Positions 8,519-17,956 are shown, counted from the stretch's first letter. The stretch: DNA of 64,000 nt from Truepera radiovictrix DSM 17093 (GCF_000092425.1 NC_014221.1:1431001-1495000); one strand, 5' to 3'. Program-made: numbers and translations. The notes: generated by a model not told the origin, from the letters alone.

Positions 8519-10741
8519 TTAGCGCTGGGCGGGACGCACGCGCACGCTCGGTTTGGGTTTGGAGGCGCGCTGGCGGTTTTTAAACCACACCACCATCGGG
8601 GCGAGGATAAAGATCGACGAGTAGGTGCCGAACGCGATGCCGACCAGAAGCGTCAGGCTAAAGTCGCGGAGCACGCTGCCGCCGAAAAAGAGCAGCGCGA
8701 GGACCGGCAGGAGCGTCGTGCCGGAGGTCAGCACGGTGCGCGAGAGCGTCTGGTTGACAGAGGCGTTGACGATCTCGCGGTAGCTCATCCCGCGTCCCTT
8801 ACGCAAGTTTTCACGGATGCGGTCGGCGATGATGATGGAGTCGTTTAACGAGTACCCGACGACGAAGAGCAGCGCGGCCAAGACCGGGATGCTGAATTCG
8901 GCGCCGGTGAGCGCCAAAAAGCCCATGACGATGACCACGTCGTGCGCCGAGGCGATCACCGAAGCGACCGCGACGATCCAGTTGGGCCAGAAGCGGAAGC
9001 CGACGTACACCAAGATGAGGCCGAACGCTAAGAGCACGGCGAGAATCGCCCCTTGGCGCAAGTCGGCGCCGACGGCGGGGCCGACGACGTCGGCTTGGAG
9101 CAGCTCGGCCTCTAAGGCGGCGGCGAGGTCGCTGGCAAAGGCCGTAGCCCCGTCGCCCTCACCCTGGCCGAGACCGATACGCACCGAGTAGAGCTGGCCC
9201 GCGGCCTGCTCGGCTCCGCCGTCGAGGGTGCCGTCTTGCACCGCCTGCACGGTCGCCGTGCTGCCGTCGACGCCGGGGATGTCGGCGGCGACCTCGCTGA
9301 TGGCGGCGCGCACCTCCTCGACGGTGGTGCCTTCAGCCGTGCGCAGCAGCGCGCTGGTGCCGCCCGTAAAGTCGGTCGAGGGGTTGAGGCCGACCGTCAG
9401 CACGGCTAGGAGCGCCCCGGCGGCCAGCACCCCCGAGAGGGTGGTCACGAGGGGGGCGCGCTTTAAAAAGTCGATGCCGGTGACGTAAAAGCCCCTGGGG
9501 AGCCGTGGCCGCCTAAACCGCAGGGTCAAGACGTCGAGCAAAAAGGGCACGACGACCGTGTTGACGAACACCGCCGCGACGATCCCAATCGCGAGGGTGA
9601 TGGCGAAGCCGCGCACCGGACCGGTGGTGTACTGGTAGAGCGCTGCGGCGGCGATTAGCGTGGTGACGTTGGCGTCGATAATGGCCGAGAGCGAGTTGGC
9701 AAAGCCACTCCGCATCGCGAGCCGCAGGCTCTTGCCGGCGCGCAGCTCCTCTTTGATGCGCTCAAACGAGATGACGTTGCCGTCGACGGCGGCGCCGATG
9801 GTGAGCACCAACCCGGCGAGGCCAGGGAGCGTGAGGGCAGCGCCGAGGCCCGCCAGCATCCCGAAGATGAGCACGAGGGCGAAGAGCACGCCGACGGTGA
9901 GCACGCTGCCGAAGAGCGGGCCGTAAAAGAGCAGCACGGTGACGACGACCGCGACCGCGCCGATGAGCCCCGCGCGGGTACCGGCGGCGACCGAGTCGGC
10001 GCCCAAGGTCGGCCCGATGGCGCGGATTTCTTGCACCTGCAAGGCGATGGGCAGGCTGCCCGAGCGCAGCACCAAGGCGAGGTCGGAGGCCTCCTCGAGC
10101 GTAAAGCGCCCGGAGATCTGCCCGCTCGCGTCGATGCGCTGGTTGATGGTCGGGGCGCTTACCACGTTGCCGTCTAAGACGATCGCCATGCTGCGGCCGA
10201 CGTTGGCGCCGGTAAACTGGCCGAAAGCCTGCGCGTCGGCGCCGCGGACCTGAAAGTTGACCACGGGGCGCCCGAGCTCGTCGTAGCCCGTCTGGGCGCC
10301 GCTCAAGATCTCACCCGTAAAGGCGGGGGGTTCAAGGTCCGCTTCGGTCATCGCCTCGACCGGCATCCCGACCGACTGCGGTCTGACCAAACGGAACTCC
10401 AACACCGCCTGCTGACCGATGAGGTCTTGCGCGCGGTCTTGTTCGTCGGCCGATAGACCGGGGAGCTCGACGATGATGCGGTCGCCCCCGGCGGTCTGCA
10501 CCAGGGGTTCGGCGACGCCAAACTCGTTGACGCGGTTTTCGATCACCCGCCGCGCGGCCTGAAGGTCTTCGGGGGCGGGGTTGGGGGTGGTGGACTGCAA
10601 GACCACGCGCAACCCCCCCTGCAGGTCGAGGCCGAGCCGCAACGGGGGGAGGCCCGTGGTGTTCCACGGTTGCCAGAGGTAGAGCACGGCCGCCAAAAGG
10701 GCGCCGAGCACCAAGATGCCCGTAAACGAGCGTTGTGTCAT
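8519..10741 (-). CDS. secDF: Fused protein translocase SecDF
   Basis: Membrane protein that uses the proton gradient to pull secreted proteins through SecYEG. The 740-residue chain carries SecD first (transmembrane helix, periplasmic domain with LGLDLQGGLRVVLQ and IIVELPGLS, then a six-helix RND block with AAVDGNVISFERIKEELR) and SecF after about residue 420 (DFTGGTSALLRT, then FIGYSLNDSIIIADRIRENLRK-type helices). Both halves look complete. The RBS is GGAG before the ATG. A 12-bp direct repeat lies upstream. Confidence 0.96.
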   Translation of the reverse strand: MTQRSFTGILVLGALLAAVLYLWQPWNTTGLPPLRLGLDLQGGLRVVLQSTTPNPAPEDLQAARRVIENRVNEFGVAEPLVQTAGGDRIIVELPGLSADEQDRAQDLIGQQAVLEFRLVRPQSVGMPVEAMTEADLEPPAFTGEILSGAQTGYDELGRPVVNFQVRGADAQAFGQFTGANVGRSMAIVLDGNVVSAPTINQRIDASGQISGRFTLEEASDLALVLRSGSLPIALQVQEIRAIGPTLGADSVAAGTRAGLIGAVAVVVTVLLFYGPLFGSVLTVGVLFALVLIFGMLAGLGAALTLPGLAGLVLTIGAAVDGNVISFERIKEELRAGKSLRLAMRSGFANSLSAIIDANVTTLIAAAALYQYTTGPVRGFAITLAIGIVAAVFVNTVVVPFLLDVLTLRFRRPRLPRGFYVTGIDFLKRAPLVTTLSGVLAAGALLAVLTVGLNPSTDFTGGTSALLRTAEGTTVEEVRAAISEVAADIPGVDGSTATVQAVQDGTLDGGAEQAAGQLYSVRIGLGQGEGDGATAFASDLAAALEAELLQADVVGPAVGADLRQGAILAVLLAFGLILVYVGFRFWPNWIVAVASVIASAHDVVIVMGFLALTGAEFSIPVLAALLFVVGYSLNDSIIIADRIRENLRKGRGMSYREIVNASVNQTLSRTVLTSGTTLLPVLALLFFGGSVLRDFSLTLLVGIAFGTYSSIFILAPMVVWFKNRQRASKPKPSVRVRPAQR

Positions 10742-10786
10742 AGGGTCTCCAAATTGGGTTGACAGAGGGCGTTAAGACGAGGCTTC

Positions 10787-10810
10787 TAGACCTTGTAATA
10801 GACCTTGTAA
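10787..10810 (-). repeat. 12-bp direct repeat upstream of secDF
   Basis: TAGACCTTGTAA occurs twice without a gap (10787-10798, 10799-10810), 46 bases before the secDF start. It could be an operator or part of a promoter. No clear -35/-10 pair is visible here. Confidence 0.6.
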
Positions 10811-10816
10811 AACGCC

Positions 10817-11257
10817 CTAGCCACCCTCGAGCTTGAGCTGCTGCAGGGCGACCAAGCTCGGTCTCTGGAGCAAGGAGGGGGCGGCGGGGGGGAGGGGGGC
10901 GCGTTGCCAGGCGCGCCCAGAGCCCGCACCTGTCGCCGCGAGCGGCAGCCAAGCGGCGCCCCCTACCTGAGAGGGGGCGCCGGCGCGGGAGGCGGGCTCG
11001 AGCGCAAAAGGGGGTGCCCCCATCCCCGCTTGCGGCGCCTCCTCAGGCAAGGGGCGCAGCGCGCGCGGGCTCTGCGGCCAAGGCCACGCGCAGCACAGGA
11101 GCATAAGGGCGCACAGCCAGCGCGCCGCGTGAGCCCAACCCCGCGGGCCGCGCGCGTTACGGCGCGCCCTGGCGAGCAAAAAGCGGATGTCGGGGGGTCC
11201 TTGCGGACGCCCCTGCACCCGCTTGTGGTAAGCGCGAGGTCGGTGGCTGCAACCCAT
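10817..11257 (-). CDS. Hypothetical protein with one hydrophobic segment
   Basis: An open frame of 146 codons between secDF and infB. It has an Arg-rich N-terminus, one hydrophobic stretch (ARWLCALMLLCCAWPW, about residues 45-60), then a Pro/Ala/Leu-rich tail. No family is recognised. A TAGCCT box 8 nt before the ATG could give a near-leaderless transcript, but there is no Shine-Dalgarno sequence. In such a GC-rich genome an open frame of this size may be spurious. If real, it is a small membrane or secreted protein. Confidence 0.35.
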   Translation of the reverse strand: MGCSHRPRAYHKRVQGRPQGPPDIRFLLARARRNARGPRGWAHAARWLCALMLLCCAWPWPQSPRALRPLPEEAPQAGMGAPPFALEPASRAGAPSQVGGAAWLPLAATGAGSGRAWQRAPLPPAAPSLLQRPSLVALQQLKLEGG

Positions 11258-11329
11258 CCGGGCCTAGGCTACCACGCTAGGAAGAAGTTTGTAGTCTAGC
11301 GCCAACTCCACCCGAGGTGCAGCGGGCGT

Positions 11330-13075
11330 TTAGACCGGCACCTCGACCATCTCGTACGCCTCGATGATGTCGCCCTCTTGCACGTTGTCGTAGTTTTGCA
11401 GGTTGATCCCGCACTCGAAGCCCGTGGCAACCTCGCGCACGTCGTCCTTAAAGCGCCGCAGCTGCGCCACCGAGCCCTTGTAGACCTCGCGGCCGCCCCG
11501 GATGAGGCGCGCCTTGGCGCCGCGCCGGATCACCCCGTCGGTGACGTAGGAGCCGGCGATATTGCCGCTTCTAGGCACGTGGATGACCTGCCGCACCTCG
11601 GCGTGACCGATGACCTGCTCCTCGAATTCGGGTTCGATCTGGCCCTTAATTAGGCGCTGCACGTCCTCGATGAGGTCGTAGATGATGCGGTAGCTTTTGA
11701 GCGTGATCCCCTGCCGTTCGGCGGCCTTTTTGACGCTCCCCGGCGCGGTGACGCCAAAACTCATCACGGTGGCGCCGGCGGTCGAGGCGAGCAGCAGGTC
11801 GGACTCGGTCGGTGCGCCGACCGCGTCGAGCATCACCTCGACGTCGACCTCTTCGACCTGTTCGGCCTCGCGGGCGATCACCCCCTTGATCGCCTCCAAA
11901 GAGCCCTGGGTGTCGGCGCGCAGGATGAGGTTGATCTTGACCGCTTTGGGTTTGCCGAAAAGGTCGGCCAAGGTAACGCCCTTTTTACCGATGCCCTCGC
12001 GCTCGGCCTCTTCACGCGCGGCGCGGCGCTCAGCCACGATCGCTTTGGCGGTCGCCTCGTCGGGGGCGCTCACGATCTTGTCGCCCGCGACGGGCTGCTC
12101 GCTAAAGCCTAGGATCTGCACCGGCACCGACGGCCCCGCTTCGGCGACGGTTTGGCCGTTTTCGTCGGTCATGCGGCGCACCTTCGCCCACACCTCACCT
12201 GAGACGAGGTAGTCGGCGACGCGCAGGGTGCCCTTTTGCACCAACACGGTCGCTAGGACGCCGGCGCGCTTGTCCAAGACCGACTCGATGATGACCCCTT
12301 CGGCGGGGCCGTCGACGGGGGCGCGCAGGTCCTCGAGCTCGGCCACGAGCGAGATCATCTCCAAGAGCTGGTCGACCCCCGCGCCCGTCTTGGCGCTGAT
12401 CGGCACGGTGATGGTGTCGCCGCCGTAATCCTCGGGGACGAGCTCTAAGCGCATGAGGTCCTGCTTGACCTTGTCCACGTTGGCTTGCGGCAGGTCGGTC
12501 TTGTTAATAGCGATGATGATGGGCACCCCGGCGGCCCTGGCGTGCGCGATGGCCTCGCGGGTCTGCGGCATGATCGAGTCGTCGGCGGCGATGACGATCA
12601 CCGCGATGTCGGTCGCCGAAGCCCCCCGCTGCCGGATGGTGGTAAACGCCTCGTGACCCGGCGTGTCCAAAAAGGTGATCGGTCCGTTCGGCGTCTCGAC
12701 GCGGTACGCCCCGATGTGCTGCGTGATGCCGCCCGCCTCTTTGTCGGCGACGCGGGTTTTGCGGATAAAGTCGAGCAGGCTCGTTTTGCCGTGGTCGACG
12801 TGACCCATAACCGTGACCACGGGGGCGCGGTGCGGGGCGGCGGGTTGCGCTTCGGCGGGCGCCGGTGCGGTCGCGGCCGCCTGTGGCTGCGGCGCAGCGG
12901 CGACTTCGCCGCGCTCTTCGCTCACGAGCTGCCGGATGGTCTCGGCGACGTCCTCCTCGAGCGTCGACGAGTGCGACTTGTACTCGACGCCCAAGCTGTC
13001 GAGGTGCGCGAGGAGATCTTTGGTGTCGATGCCGAGCTCTTTGGCGAGTTGGTAGATGCGGACTTTTTCAGACAT
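11330..13075 (-). CDS. infB: Translation initiation factor IF-2
   Basis: GTPase that brings initiator tRNA to the 30S subunit. At 581 residues it is a short form: one N-terminal IF2N domain (about 1-50, [21 protein letters not shown]), an Ala/Pro-rich linker, then the GTPase domain with GHVDHGKT near residue 92, DTPGHEAF and NKTDL, followed by the two beta-barrels and the C-terminal fMet-tRNA-binding domain. The RBS is GGAGGG. It is the last gene of the rimP-nusA-ylxR-infB operon. rbfA, often next to it elsewhere, is about 40 kb away. Confidence 0.97.
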   Translation of the reverse strand: MSEKVRIYQLAKELGIDTKDLLAHLDSLGVEYKSHSSTLEEDVAETIRQLVSEERGEVAAAPQPQAAATAPAPAEAQPAAPHRAPVVTVMGHVDHGKTSLLDFIRKTRVADKEAGGITQHIGAYRVETPNGPITFLDTPGHEAFTTIRQRGASATDIAVIVIAADDSIMPQTREAIAHARAAGVPIIIAINKTDLPQANVDKVKQDLMRLELVPEDYGGDTITVPISAKTGAGVDQLLEMISLVAELEDLRAPVDGPAEGVIIESVLDKRAGVLATVLVQKGTLRVADYLVSGEVWAKVRRMTDENGQTVAEAGPSVPVQILGFSEQPVAGDKIVSAPDEATAKAIVAERRAAREEAEREGIGKKGVTLADLFGKPKAVKINLILRADTQGSLEAIKGVIAREAEQVEEVDVEVMLDAVGAPTESDLLLASTAGATVMSFGVTAPGSVKKAAERQGITLKSYRIIYDLIEDVQRLIKGQIEPEFEEQVIGHAEVRQVIHVPRSGNIAGSYVTDGVIRRGAKARLIRGGREVYKGSVAQLRRFKDDVREVATGFECGINLQNYDNVQEGDIIEAYEMVEVPV

Positions 13076-13104
13076 TCAGCCCTCCGGGGTCTTGGGGTTC
13101 TAGT

Positions 13105-13440
13105 TCATAGGCTTTGGGGCGAGGGTCGGTTGCCCTCGGGGTCGTGGGTGTTGTCGGTGTGCGGCGCTTCGGTTTGGGCGCCGTGGGGGTCGCTGACGGC
13201 GGCCTGCACCAGCGCGCGCACCGCTTCGGCCTGGCTGCGAAAGGTGCGCCGCAGCTTTTTGAGCTCCCAGCAGCTCGGCGTGTCGGCGCAGAGCCAGCTC
13301 CCGCGCCCCCCCGCGCGCCGCGCCGCGTCGAGGTGCCACACGCCGTCGCGCTGGTAAAAGCGCAGCAGCTCGGCCTGTGGCCTCGAGCGGCGGCACGAGG
13401 TGCAGCGGCGCAGCGGCACGTGACGCGCTCTCGCGGCCAC
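13105..13440 (-). CDS. ylxR: YlxR family RNA-binding protein
   Basis: Small basic protein (111 residues) of the YlxR/DUF448 family found between nusA and infB in many bacteria. The family fold binds RNA and has been linked to RNase P and transcription control. The N-terminus has the signature PLRRCTSCRRSRP and later GRGSWLC, with Cys residues preserved. The C-terminal 30 residues are a polar tail. It starts 9 bases after the nusA stop and ends 30 bases before infB. Confidence 0.9.
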   Translation of the reverse strand: MAARARHVPLRRCTSCRRSRPQAELLRFYQRDGVWHLDAARRAGGRGSWLCADTPSCWELKKLRRTFRSQAEAVRALVQAAVSDPHGAQTEAPHTDNTHDPEGNRPSPQSL

Positions 13441-13448
13441 GCGAACTC

Positions 13449-14642
13449 CTACGCTTCGTCGCCGACGCGCTCGGCCGCGTCGCCTTCTTCCGCGGCGCTC
13501 GGGGCGGCGCTAAAGAGCGCGTCAAAGGCAGCGCGTTTGGCGTCGTCGGTGGCGATGGGGGCGTCGTGGACGCGCGACGCGGCGGCCTGCAGGGCGGCGT
13601 CGAGGTCTGAGATGTGCTCCGAGGCCACGAGGTCGATTTTAAAACCCGTCAGTTTGGCCGCGAGCCGCACGTTTTGCCCCCCCTTGCCGATCGCTAGCGA
13701 GAGCTGGTCGTTGCTGACGGTCACCTTGGCTTCACCCGTTTCGCTGTTGACCTCGATGGTGCCGACCTTGGCGGGGGAGAGGGCGTTGCGGATGAATTCG
13801 CGCGGGCTCGGGTCCCACAAGATGATGTCGACGCGCTCGCGCTGCAGCTCGCCGGTGACCGCTTGGATGCGCGCGCCGCGGTGCCCGATGCAGGCACCGA
13901 TGGGGTCGACGTTGGGGTTACGGCTCACCACGGCTACTTTCGAGCGCTGCCCGGCTTCGCGCGCAACCGCTTTGATCTCAACGGTGTCGTCGGCGATCTC
14001 GGGGATCTCTTGGCGCATGAGGTACTCCAAGAGTTCGGGCGCCGCGCGCGACACGAGGATGCTCGGGCCGCGGTTGCCGAGTTCGACTTTCATGACAAAC
14101 ACCTTGAGCCGCATCCCGACCATGTAGCGCTCGCCCGGGATCTGCTCCTTGGGCGGCATGATCGCCTCGCCGCGCCCGAGGTCGACGAAGACGTTGCGCT
14201 TGTTGTCGGTGCGCGACACCACGGCGGTGATCACGTCGCCCGCGCGGTCTTTATACTCGTTAAAGACGAGCGCGCGCTCGGCTTCGCGGATCTTTTGCGT
14301 AATGACCTGTTTGGTGGTCTGCACGGCGATGCGGGTAAAGCGCTCGGGGTCGACCGGGAGCTCCATCTCCATACCGACTTCGACGGTCGGGTCGAGCTCG
14401 CGCGCCTCTTCGAGGCTCATCTCGAGCCCGGGGTCCTCGACGGTCTCGACCACCCGTTTAACGACCAGCACGTCGATCTCCCCCGATTCGGGGTCGACGT
14501 GCACCTCGATCTGCTTGCCGGGTTCGACGTTGCGCTCGTAGGCCTGCTCGAGCGCCTCTTCAAAGCTCGCCAAAAGCTGTTCTTTATCCAGGTTGCGCTC
14601 GTGAGCGAGTTGGTTGAGCGCGTCGATAAAGTCTTTGTTCAT
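13449..14642 (-). CDS. nusA: Transcription termination/antitermination factor NusA
   Basis: RNA-polymerase-associated factor for pausing, termination and antitermination. The 397 residues hold the N-terminal polymerase-binding domain, an S1 domain (ERALVFNEYKDRAGDVITAVVSR), and two KH domains (DPIGACIGHRGARIQAVTGEL, LAIGKGGQNVRLAAKLTG). The C-terminal acidic repeats of E. coli NusA are absent, as in many non-proteobacteria. The C-terminus is Ala/Glu-rich. The RBS GAGGAG precedes the ATG. Second gene of the operon. Confidence 0.97.
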   Translation of the reverse strand: MNKDFIDALNQLAHERNLDKEQLLASFEEALEQAYERNVEPGKQIEVHVDPESGEIDVLVVKRVVETVEDPGLEMSLEEARELDPTVEVGMEMELPVDPERFTRIAVQTTKQVITQKIREAERALVFNEYKDRAGDVITAVVSRTDNKRNVFVDLGRGEAIMPPKEQIPGERYMVGMRLKVFVMKVELGNRGPSILVSRAAPELLEYLMRQEIPEIADDTVEIKAVAREAGQRSKVAVVSRNPNVDPIGACIGHRGARIQAVTGELQRERVDIILWDPSPREFIRNALSPAKVGTIEVNSETGEAKVTVSNDQLSLAIGKGGQNVRLAAKLTGFKIDLVASEHISDLDAALQAAASRVHDAPIATDDAKRAAFDALFSAAPSAAEEGDAAERVGDEA

Positions 14643-14673
14643 CTGTCTCCTCGTAAGGGGGTCGGGGACGGTT

Positions 14674-15114
14674 TTAGCGCGGCGTGTCGGGCCACTCGGC
14701 CAGCCTCGCCTGTATGTCCTCTAGCGCGAGCGTGCGCGGCTGTCCGTGGACGTCGAAGGTGACCTGCGCGTCGCTGACCTCGACGACCCGGCCGGTAAAC
14801 GTTTCGCCGTGCGCGCGCACCTTGGCGAGCAGCCCCGAAAAGCGCCGAAAGTGTTCGGCGGTCCTTAAGGGGCGCTCGGGGCCGGGGGATTCGACCTCGA
14901 GCCGGTACGCCCCCTCGAAGGGGTCTAAGCGGTCGAGCTCTAGGCTAAAAACCTGCGTCGCCCGTTCGACGTCCTCCATGGTGACGACGCCGCGGTCGCG
15001 GCGGTCGATGCGCAAGAGCACGTTGCGTTTGCCTCCTCTGCCGCTCACCACGAGCTCTAGGACCTCGTAGCCGAGCGGCTCCAGCAGCTGTTCGGCAGCT
15101 CTTTGTAAGTCCAC
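14674..15114 (-). CDS. rimP: Ribosome maturation factor RimP
   Basis: Assembly factor for the 30S subunit. About 146 residues: N-terminal alpha/beta domain (LLEPLGYEVLELVVSGRGGKRNVLLRIDR...GVVTMEDVERATQ, YRLEVESPGPERPL) and a C-terminal SH3-like domain (FTGRVVEV). The frame extends 16 codons upstream to 15162, but a GTG at 15114 has a strong GGGAGG 4 bases before it and is the likelier start. It heads the rimP-nusA-ylxR-infB operon behind a leader with a terminator-like hairpin. Confidence 0.93.
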   Translation of the reverse strand: MDLQRAAEQLLEPLGYEVLELVVSGRGGKRNVLLRIDRRDRGVVTMEDVERATQVFSLELDRLDPFEGAYRLEVESPGPERPLRTAEHFRRFSGLLAKVRAHGETFTGRVVEVSDAQVTFDVHGQPRTLALEDIQARLAEWPDTPR

Positions 15115-15166
15115 GGCACCTCCCTCTCCCCAGTTCGCGTTGCTGCGCTTCCGGAGTGCCAAAATA

Positions 15167-15193
15167 AAAGGATGGGCCGCGGCCCACCCTTTA
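15167..15193 (-). terminator. Terminator-like hairpin in the rimP leader
   Basis: On the minus strand an 8-bp stem (one G-U pair) closes a CGCG loop and is followed by TTTTATTTT, a textbook intrinsic terminator. It lies between the predicted rimP start of transcription (about 15218) and the rimP GTG (15114), so it probably acts as an attenuator. No minus-strand gene lies upstream that it could serve. Confidence 0.7.
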
Positions 15194-15224
15194 TCAAGGC
15201 AGTCGGGAAAACGTTCCAGGGTTC

Positions 15225-15254
15225 AATATACAGCCTTTTAGGCTCCTTTTACAA
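15225..15254 (-). promoter_or_regulatory. Promoter of rimP-nusA-ylxR-infB
   Basis: On the minus strand TTGTAA (15254-15249), 18 bases, then TATATT (15230-15225). Predicted transcription start near 15218, giving a leader of about 100 nt. Confidence 0.7.
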
Positions 15255-15341
15255 GGCTTTGGGCGACGCTGCGAGCGGGCGCCTCCGGGAGATCCCGCTG
15301 CCTCGAACCCGAGCCGGGCTCGGGGCGCGTCGCGCAAGCAC

Positions 15342-15370
15342 TTCACAACCGTGTGCAAGGTGTGTAAACT
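15342..15370 (+). promoter_or_regulatory. Promoter of the class V aminotransferase gene
   Basis: TTCACA (15342-15347), 17 bases, TAAACT (15365-15370). Predicted start near 15377, giving a leader of about 150 nt that contains two hairpins. It is divergent from the rimP promoter, about 90 bases away. Confidence 0.7.
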
Positions 15371-15413
15371 AACGCCATGATAGGCGCCCCGCTCCGAGCT
15401 AGCTGACCTGCGG

Positions 15414-15472
15414 TACGTTCTTCGCAACGTATCGCCCCCGATGACCGGCCCCGTAGGTGCGGTCGTTTTTTT
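15414..15472 (+). terminator. Leader hairpin and attenuator-like terminator
   Basis: A perfect 6-bp hairpin (15414-15419 with 15426-15431, loop CTTCGC, extendable by two pairs) is followed by a second stem (15443-15447 with 15460-15464) and a run of seven T (15466-15472). Both lie between the promoter and the GTG at 15525. The arrangement suggests transcription attenuation or a small-molecule-sensing leader. I do not recognise a riboswitch class. Confidence 0.6.
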
Positions 15473-15524
15473 GTTCGCCACCTGAGGTCTAGAGGCTCGA
15501 CCGAGCAGAAACGGACGACGACGC

Positions 15525-16691
15525 GTGAACCCACCGCCTAGCCCACAACCCATCTTGCTGCTAACGCCAGGCCCCACCATGCTCCACCCGAGAGCCGCAG
15601 CCGCCCTCTCCTGGCCGATGGTCGGCCATATGGACCCGGAGATGTTCGCCTTTAACGACCGCGTAGCCCGCGACCTGCGCACGCTCTACGGGGCCGCCGA
15701 CGAGGATTTTACGGCGCTCTTGTCGGGTACCGGGTCGCTCGGGATGGAGTCGGGCCTCGCCAACTTGCTCGAGCCCGGCGACCGCGCGTTGGTGCTCTCA
15801 AACGGCGTCTTCGGCGAGCGGATGGGGGAGATGGCGGCGCGCCTAGGCGCCGAGGTGTCGGTGCTGCGCGCGCCGCTCGGCGAACCCATCGACCCCGAGG
15901 CGGTGCGCCGAGCGGCTAGAGCGCAGCCTCCCAAACTCATCGCCGTGGTACACGGCGAGACCAGCACGGGGGTGTTAAACCCGGTGCCGGAGATCGCCGC
16001 GGTCGCCCGCGAGGTCGGTGCGCTGCTGTCCGTTGACGCCGTGACAACGGTCGGTATGCTGCCCTTTAAGTTCGCCGAGTGGGGGGTTGACTACGCCTAC
16101 ACGGGGTCGCAAAAGTGCCTCTCGGCGCCCCCCGGGTTGGCGCCGGTCGCCTACAGCGCGCGCGCTTTGCAGGTCGTGGCGGCCCGCCGAACGCCGGTGA
16201 GCACCTGGTACAGCGACGTTTCGGGGATGCAGGGGTACTGGTGCGCGGACGGGGGGGCGCGGCGCTACCACCACACCGTGCCGGTGCAGCTGCACTGGGC
16301 GACCGGTGAGGCGATTCGCGCCGCTTTAGAGGAGGGGATCGCCGCCCGCGCGGCGCGCGCCAAAGCGCTCGAAGACGCCGTGTTGGCGGCCCTCGGTACG
16401 GTCGGCTTCCGCGCCTTCGTCCCCGCGCGCTGGCGCTTGCCGACGGTGCTCGCCGTCACCCTCCCCGAGGCCCTCGACGACGCGCGTCTGCGCGCGGCGC
16501 TGCGCGAGCGCTTCCGCATCGCCGTCACCGGCGGCCTGGGCGAGACGGCCGGGAGGATCTGGCGCCTAGGTCTCATGGGTGAAAACGCCCGCCCCGAGTA
16601 CTACGCGCGCCTCATGCACGCTTTAGAGGTGCTCTTGGGGGCTCGAGGGTTGGTCGCGCGCTTCGAGGCGCTCCTGAGCGTCGCCGGGTAG
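15525..16691 (+). CDS. PLP-dependent class V aminotransferase (AGT/SGAT type)
   Basis: Pyridoxal-phosphate aminotransferase of the alanine/serine-glyoxylate group, 388 residues. Evidence is the family N-terminus [12 protein letters not shown], the [14 protein letters not shown] segment, SVDAVTTVG with the cofactor-binding Asp, and [16 protein letters not shown] with the Schiff-base Lys. Closest roles are serine- or alanine-glyoxylate aminotransferase, but the substrate cannot be read from sequence. The GTG start is supported by the conserved N-terminus although the RBS is weak. The leader carries a terminator-like hairpin, so expression may respond to an amino acid or related signal. Confidence 0.88.
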   Translation: MNPPPSPQPILLLTPGPTMLHPRAAAALSWPMVGHMDPEMFAFNDRVARDLRTLYGAADEDFTALLSGTGSLGMESGLANLLEPGDRALVLSNGVFGERMGEMAARLGAEVSVLRAPLGEPIDPEAVRRAARAQPPKLIAVVHGETSTGVLNPVPEIAAVAREVGALLSVDAVTTVGMLPFKFAEWGVDYAYTGSQKCLSAPPGLAPVAYSARALQVVAARRTPVSTWYSDVSGMQGYWCADGGARRYHHTVPVQLHWATGEAIRAALEEGIAARAARAKALEDAVLAALGTVGFRAFVPARWRLPTVLAVTLPEALDDARLRAALRERFRIAVTGGLGETAGRIWRLGLMGENARPEYYARLMHALEVLLGARGLVARFEALLSVAG

Positions 16692-16695
16692 CGCC

Positions 16696-17286
16696 GTGGA
16701 GCTCTCCGCGTGGCTCCGCGCCCGCCTCGCTGCCCACGAACCCGGCGCGGCGCTCCGCCGCCGCGCCGAAGCTGCGGGGGTGGCGCTAGACGCGCTTAAG
16801 CGTGAGGACCCGGCCGCCTACATGGCCGCTTGCGCCGCGCCGCTCGTACGCACCGACGCGCGGCTCGTCGGGGTGGTGTCGGGGATCGTCGGCCGTCTGT
16901 TACCCGAGCACCAGCTTTTTCAGGTACCGCTCGTCACGCCGCAGACCGATACCGAGCTGCGCGTGTTCCCGCCCCTAACGCGCGCCGAGCGGCGCGCGCT
17001 CGACGACGCCTTCGGGCAGCTCGTGGGGGAGGGGCCCTACCGCGAGCAGCGGGTGTTCTACCGCGTCGTCGAGGAGCGGGGGGGGGCGCGCCGCGAGCTC
17101 GCCTGGCCGCTCGCGCCGAGCGCCTACCGGGCGGGCACCACGGGCCTCATCGGACCCTTCGAGGACGAGGCGGCGGCGCGCGCCTGGGGGGAGGCGCACG
17201 CCGAGCGGCGCAGCGGCGTGGTCTTCGACACCCTCCCCTACGGCGGGGCGTGGTTCTGCGACCTCTTTCGCGGCGAGCTCGAGTAG
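16696..17286 (+). CDS. Conserved-looking hypothetical protein
   Basis: The 196-residue acidic/arginine-rich protein starts at a GTG 5 bases after the aminotransferase stop and is probably co-transcribed. It contains no transmembrane segment or signal peptide. The pattern (an N-terminal helical part, then VVSGIVGRLLPEHQLFQVPL and a C-terminal TLPYGGAWFCDLF) does not match a family I know. A link to the aminotransferase pathway is only a guess from position. Confidence 0.7.
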   Translation: MELSAWLRARLAAHEPGAALRRRAEAAGVALDALKREDPAAYMAACAAPLVRTDARLVGVVSGIVGRLLPEHQLFQVPLVTPQTDTELRVFPPLTRAERRALDDAFGQLVGEGPYREQRVFYRVVEERGGARRELAWPLAPSAYRAGTTGLIGPFEDEAAARAWGEAHAERRSGVVFDTLPYGGAWFCDLFRGELE

Positions 17287-17352
17287 CGTCCCGTTCGCAA
17301 CCCCCTGTTTTGCCCAAGGGTTCCGAGCGGCCGTGCAGCTGAGCGCGTCGCC

Positions 17353-17679
17353 CTATCCGGCCGCGACGGGCGCGTCGAGGCGCACCTCGATACCCCCCTC
17401 GAGCGTCAGCGTATGGTGCCCTGCGGTCCGCTTTGGCGGGGTGGCGCCGTGCCGCGCGGCCTTTCGCGGCGCGGGGTCAGGTGACGCGGCGCTAGCAAGC
17501 ATCTGGCCGCAGCGCACGGTCCCGCCCGTGAGTTTGGCGACCTTGTAAGCGACGAGATTGTCCCGAAAGAGGAGCCATTCACCCCCCTCCCCACGGAGAC
17601 ACGTCGCTAAGCTGAGCACATCTGGGGGTAGCTGGTGGCGTTGGCTCGGTTTGAGTTCGACGAGGTAGCATCGGTTCAT
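17353..17679 (-). CDS. Hypothetical small protein
   Basis: A 108-residue protein with no recognised domain. It starts MNRCYLVELKPSQRHQLPPDVLSLA and has a basic middle (PAPRKAARHGATPPKRTAGHH). A GGGGGCTGAAG sequence precedes the ATG. It is alone on the minus strand between plus-strand genes. Coding status is plausible but not certain. Confidence 0.55.
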   Translation of the reverse strand: MNRCYLVELKPSQRHQLPPDVLSLATCLRGEGGEWLLFRDNLVAYKVAKLTGGTVRCGQMLASAASPDPAPRKAARHGATPPKRTAGHHTLTLEGGIEVRLDAPVAAG

Positions 17680-17920
17680 CTTCAGCCCCCATCAGGTAAA
17701 ATGCGCCCTCTAGCATAGCGGGCACCGTGGGGTAGCGGAAGGGTGTGTTTCCAAAACTTGTACACAAGAACCCCCGCGGGGGGCGCCCCCCGAGTCACCC
17801 CGAGGCCCAGCAGAGCTGCCAAGGCTCACCTGGCCGTTGGGTCTGCAGTACGCGGCGCTGTCGTGGCCACTGCGTGTGGTTCTCCTGCGCGCGCCTCTTG
17901 GCGAGAGACCCCTTTGGCCC

Positions 17921-17949
17921 TTGCGCTCGCGCGGGGCATCGGCTAAACT
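17921..17949 (+). promoter_or_regulatory. Promoter of pheST
   Basis: TTGCGC (17921-17926), 17 bases, TAAACT (17944-17949). The predicted transcription start at about 17956 falls at the GTG of the leader peptide. Confidence 0.65.
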
Positions 17950-17956
17950 CGGGGTT

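Noticed and set aside
8513-8848. Plus-strand frame over the secDF C-terminus
   Set aside because: Mirror frame of secDF with no RBS or recognised domain.
12485-13357. 290-codon frame on the plus strand over infB and ylxR
   Set aside because: It overlaps two real genes in the opposite direction, and no domain is recognised.
15301-15325. GGTTCGAG-like string (minus strand) as a tRNA T-arm, by analogy with E. coli metY before rimP
   Set aside because: The bases flanking the loop do not pair and no acceptor or anticodon arm can be built around it.
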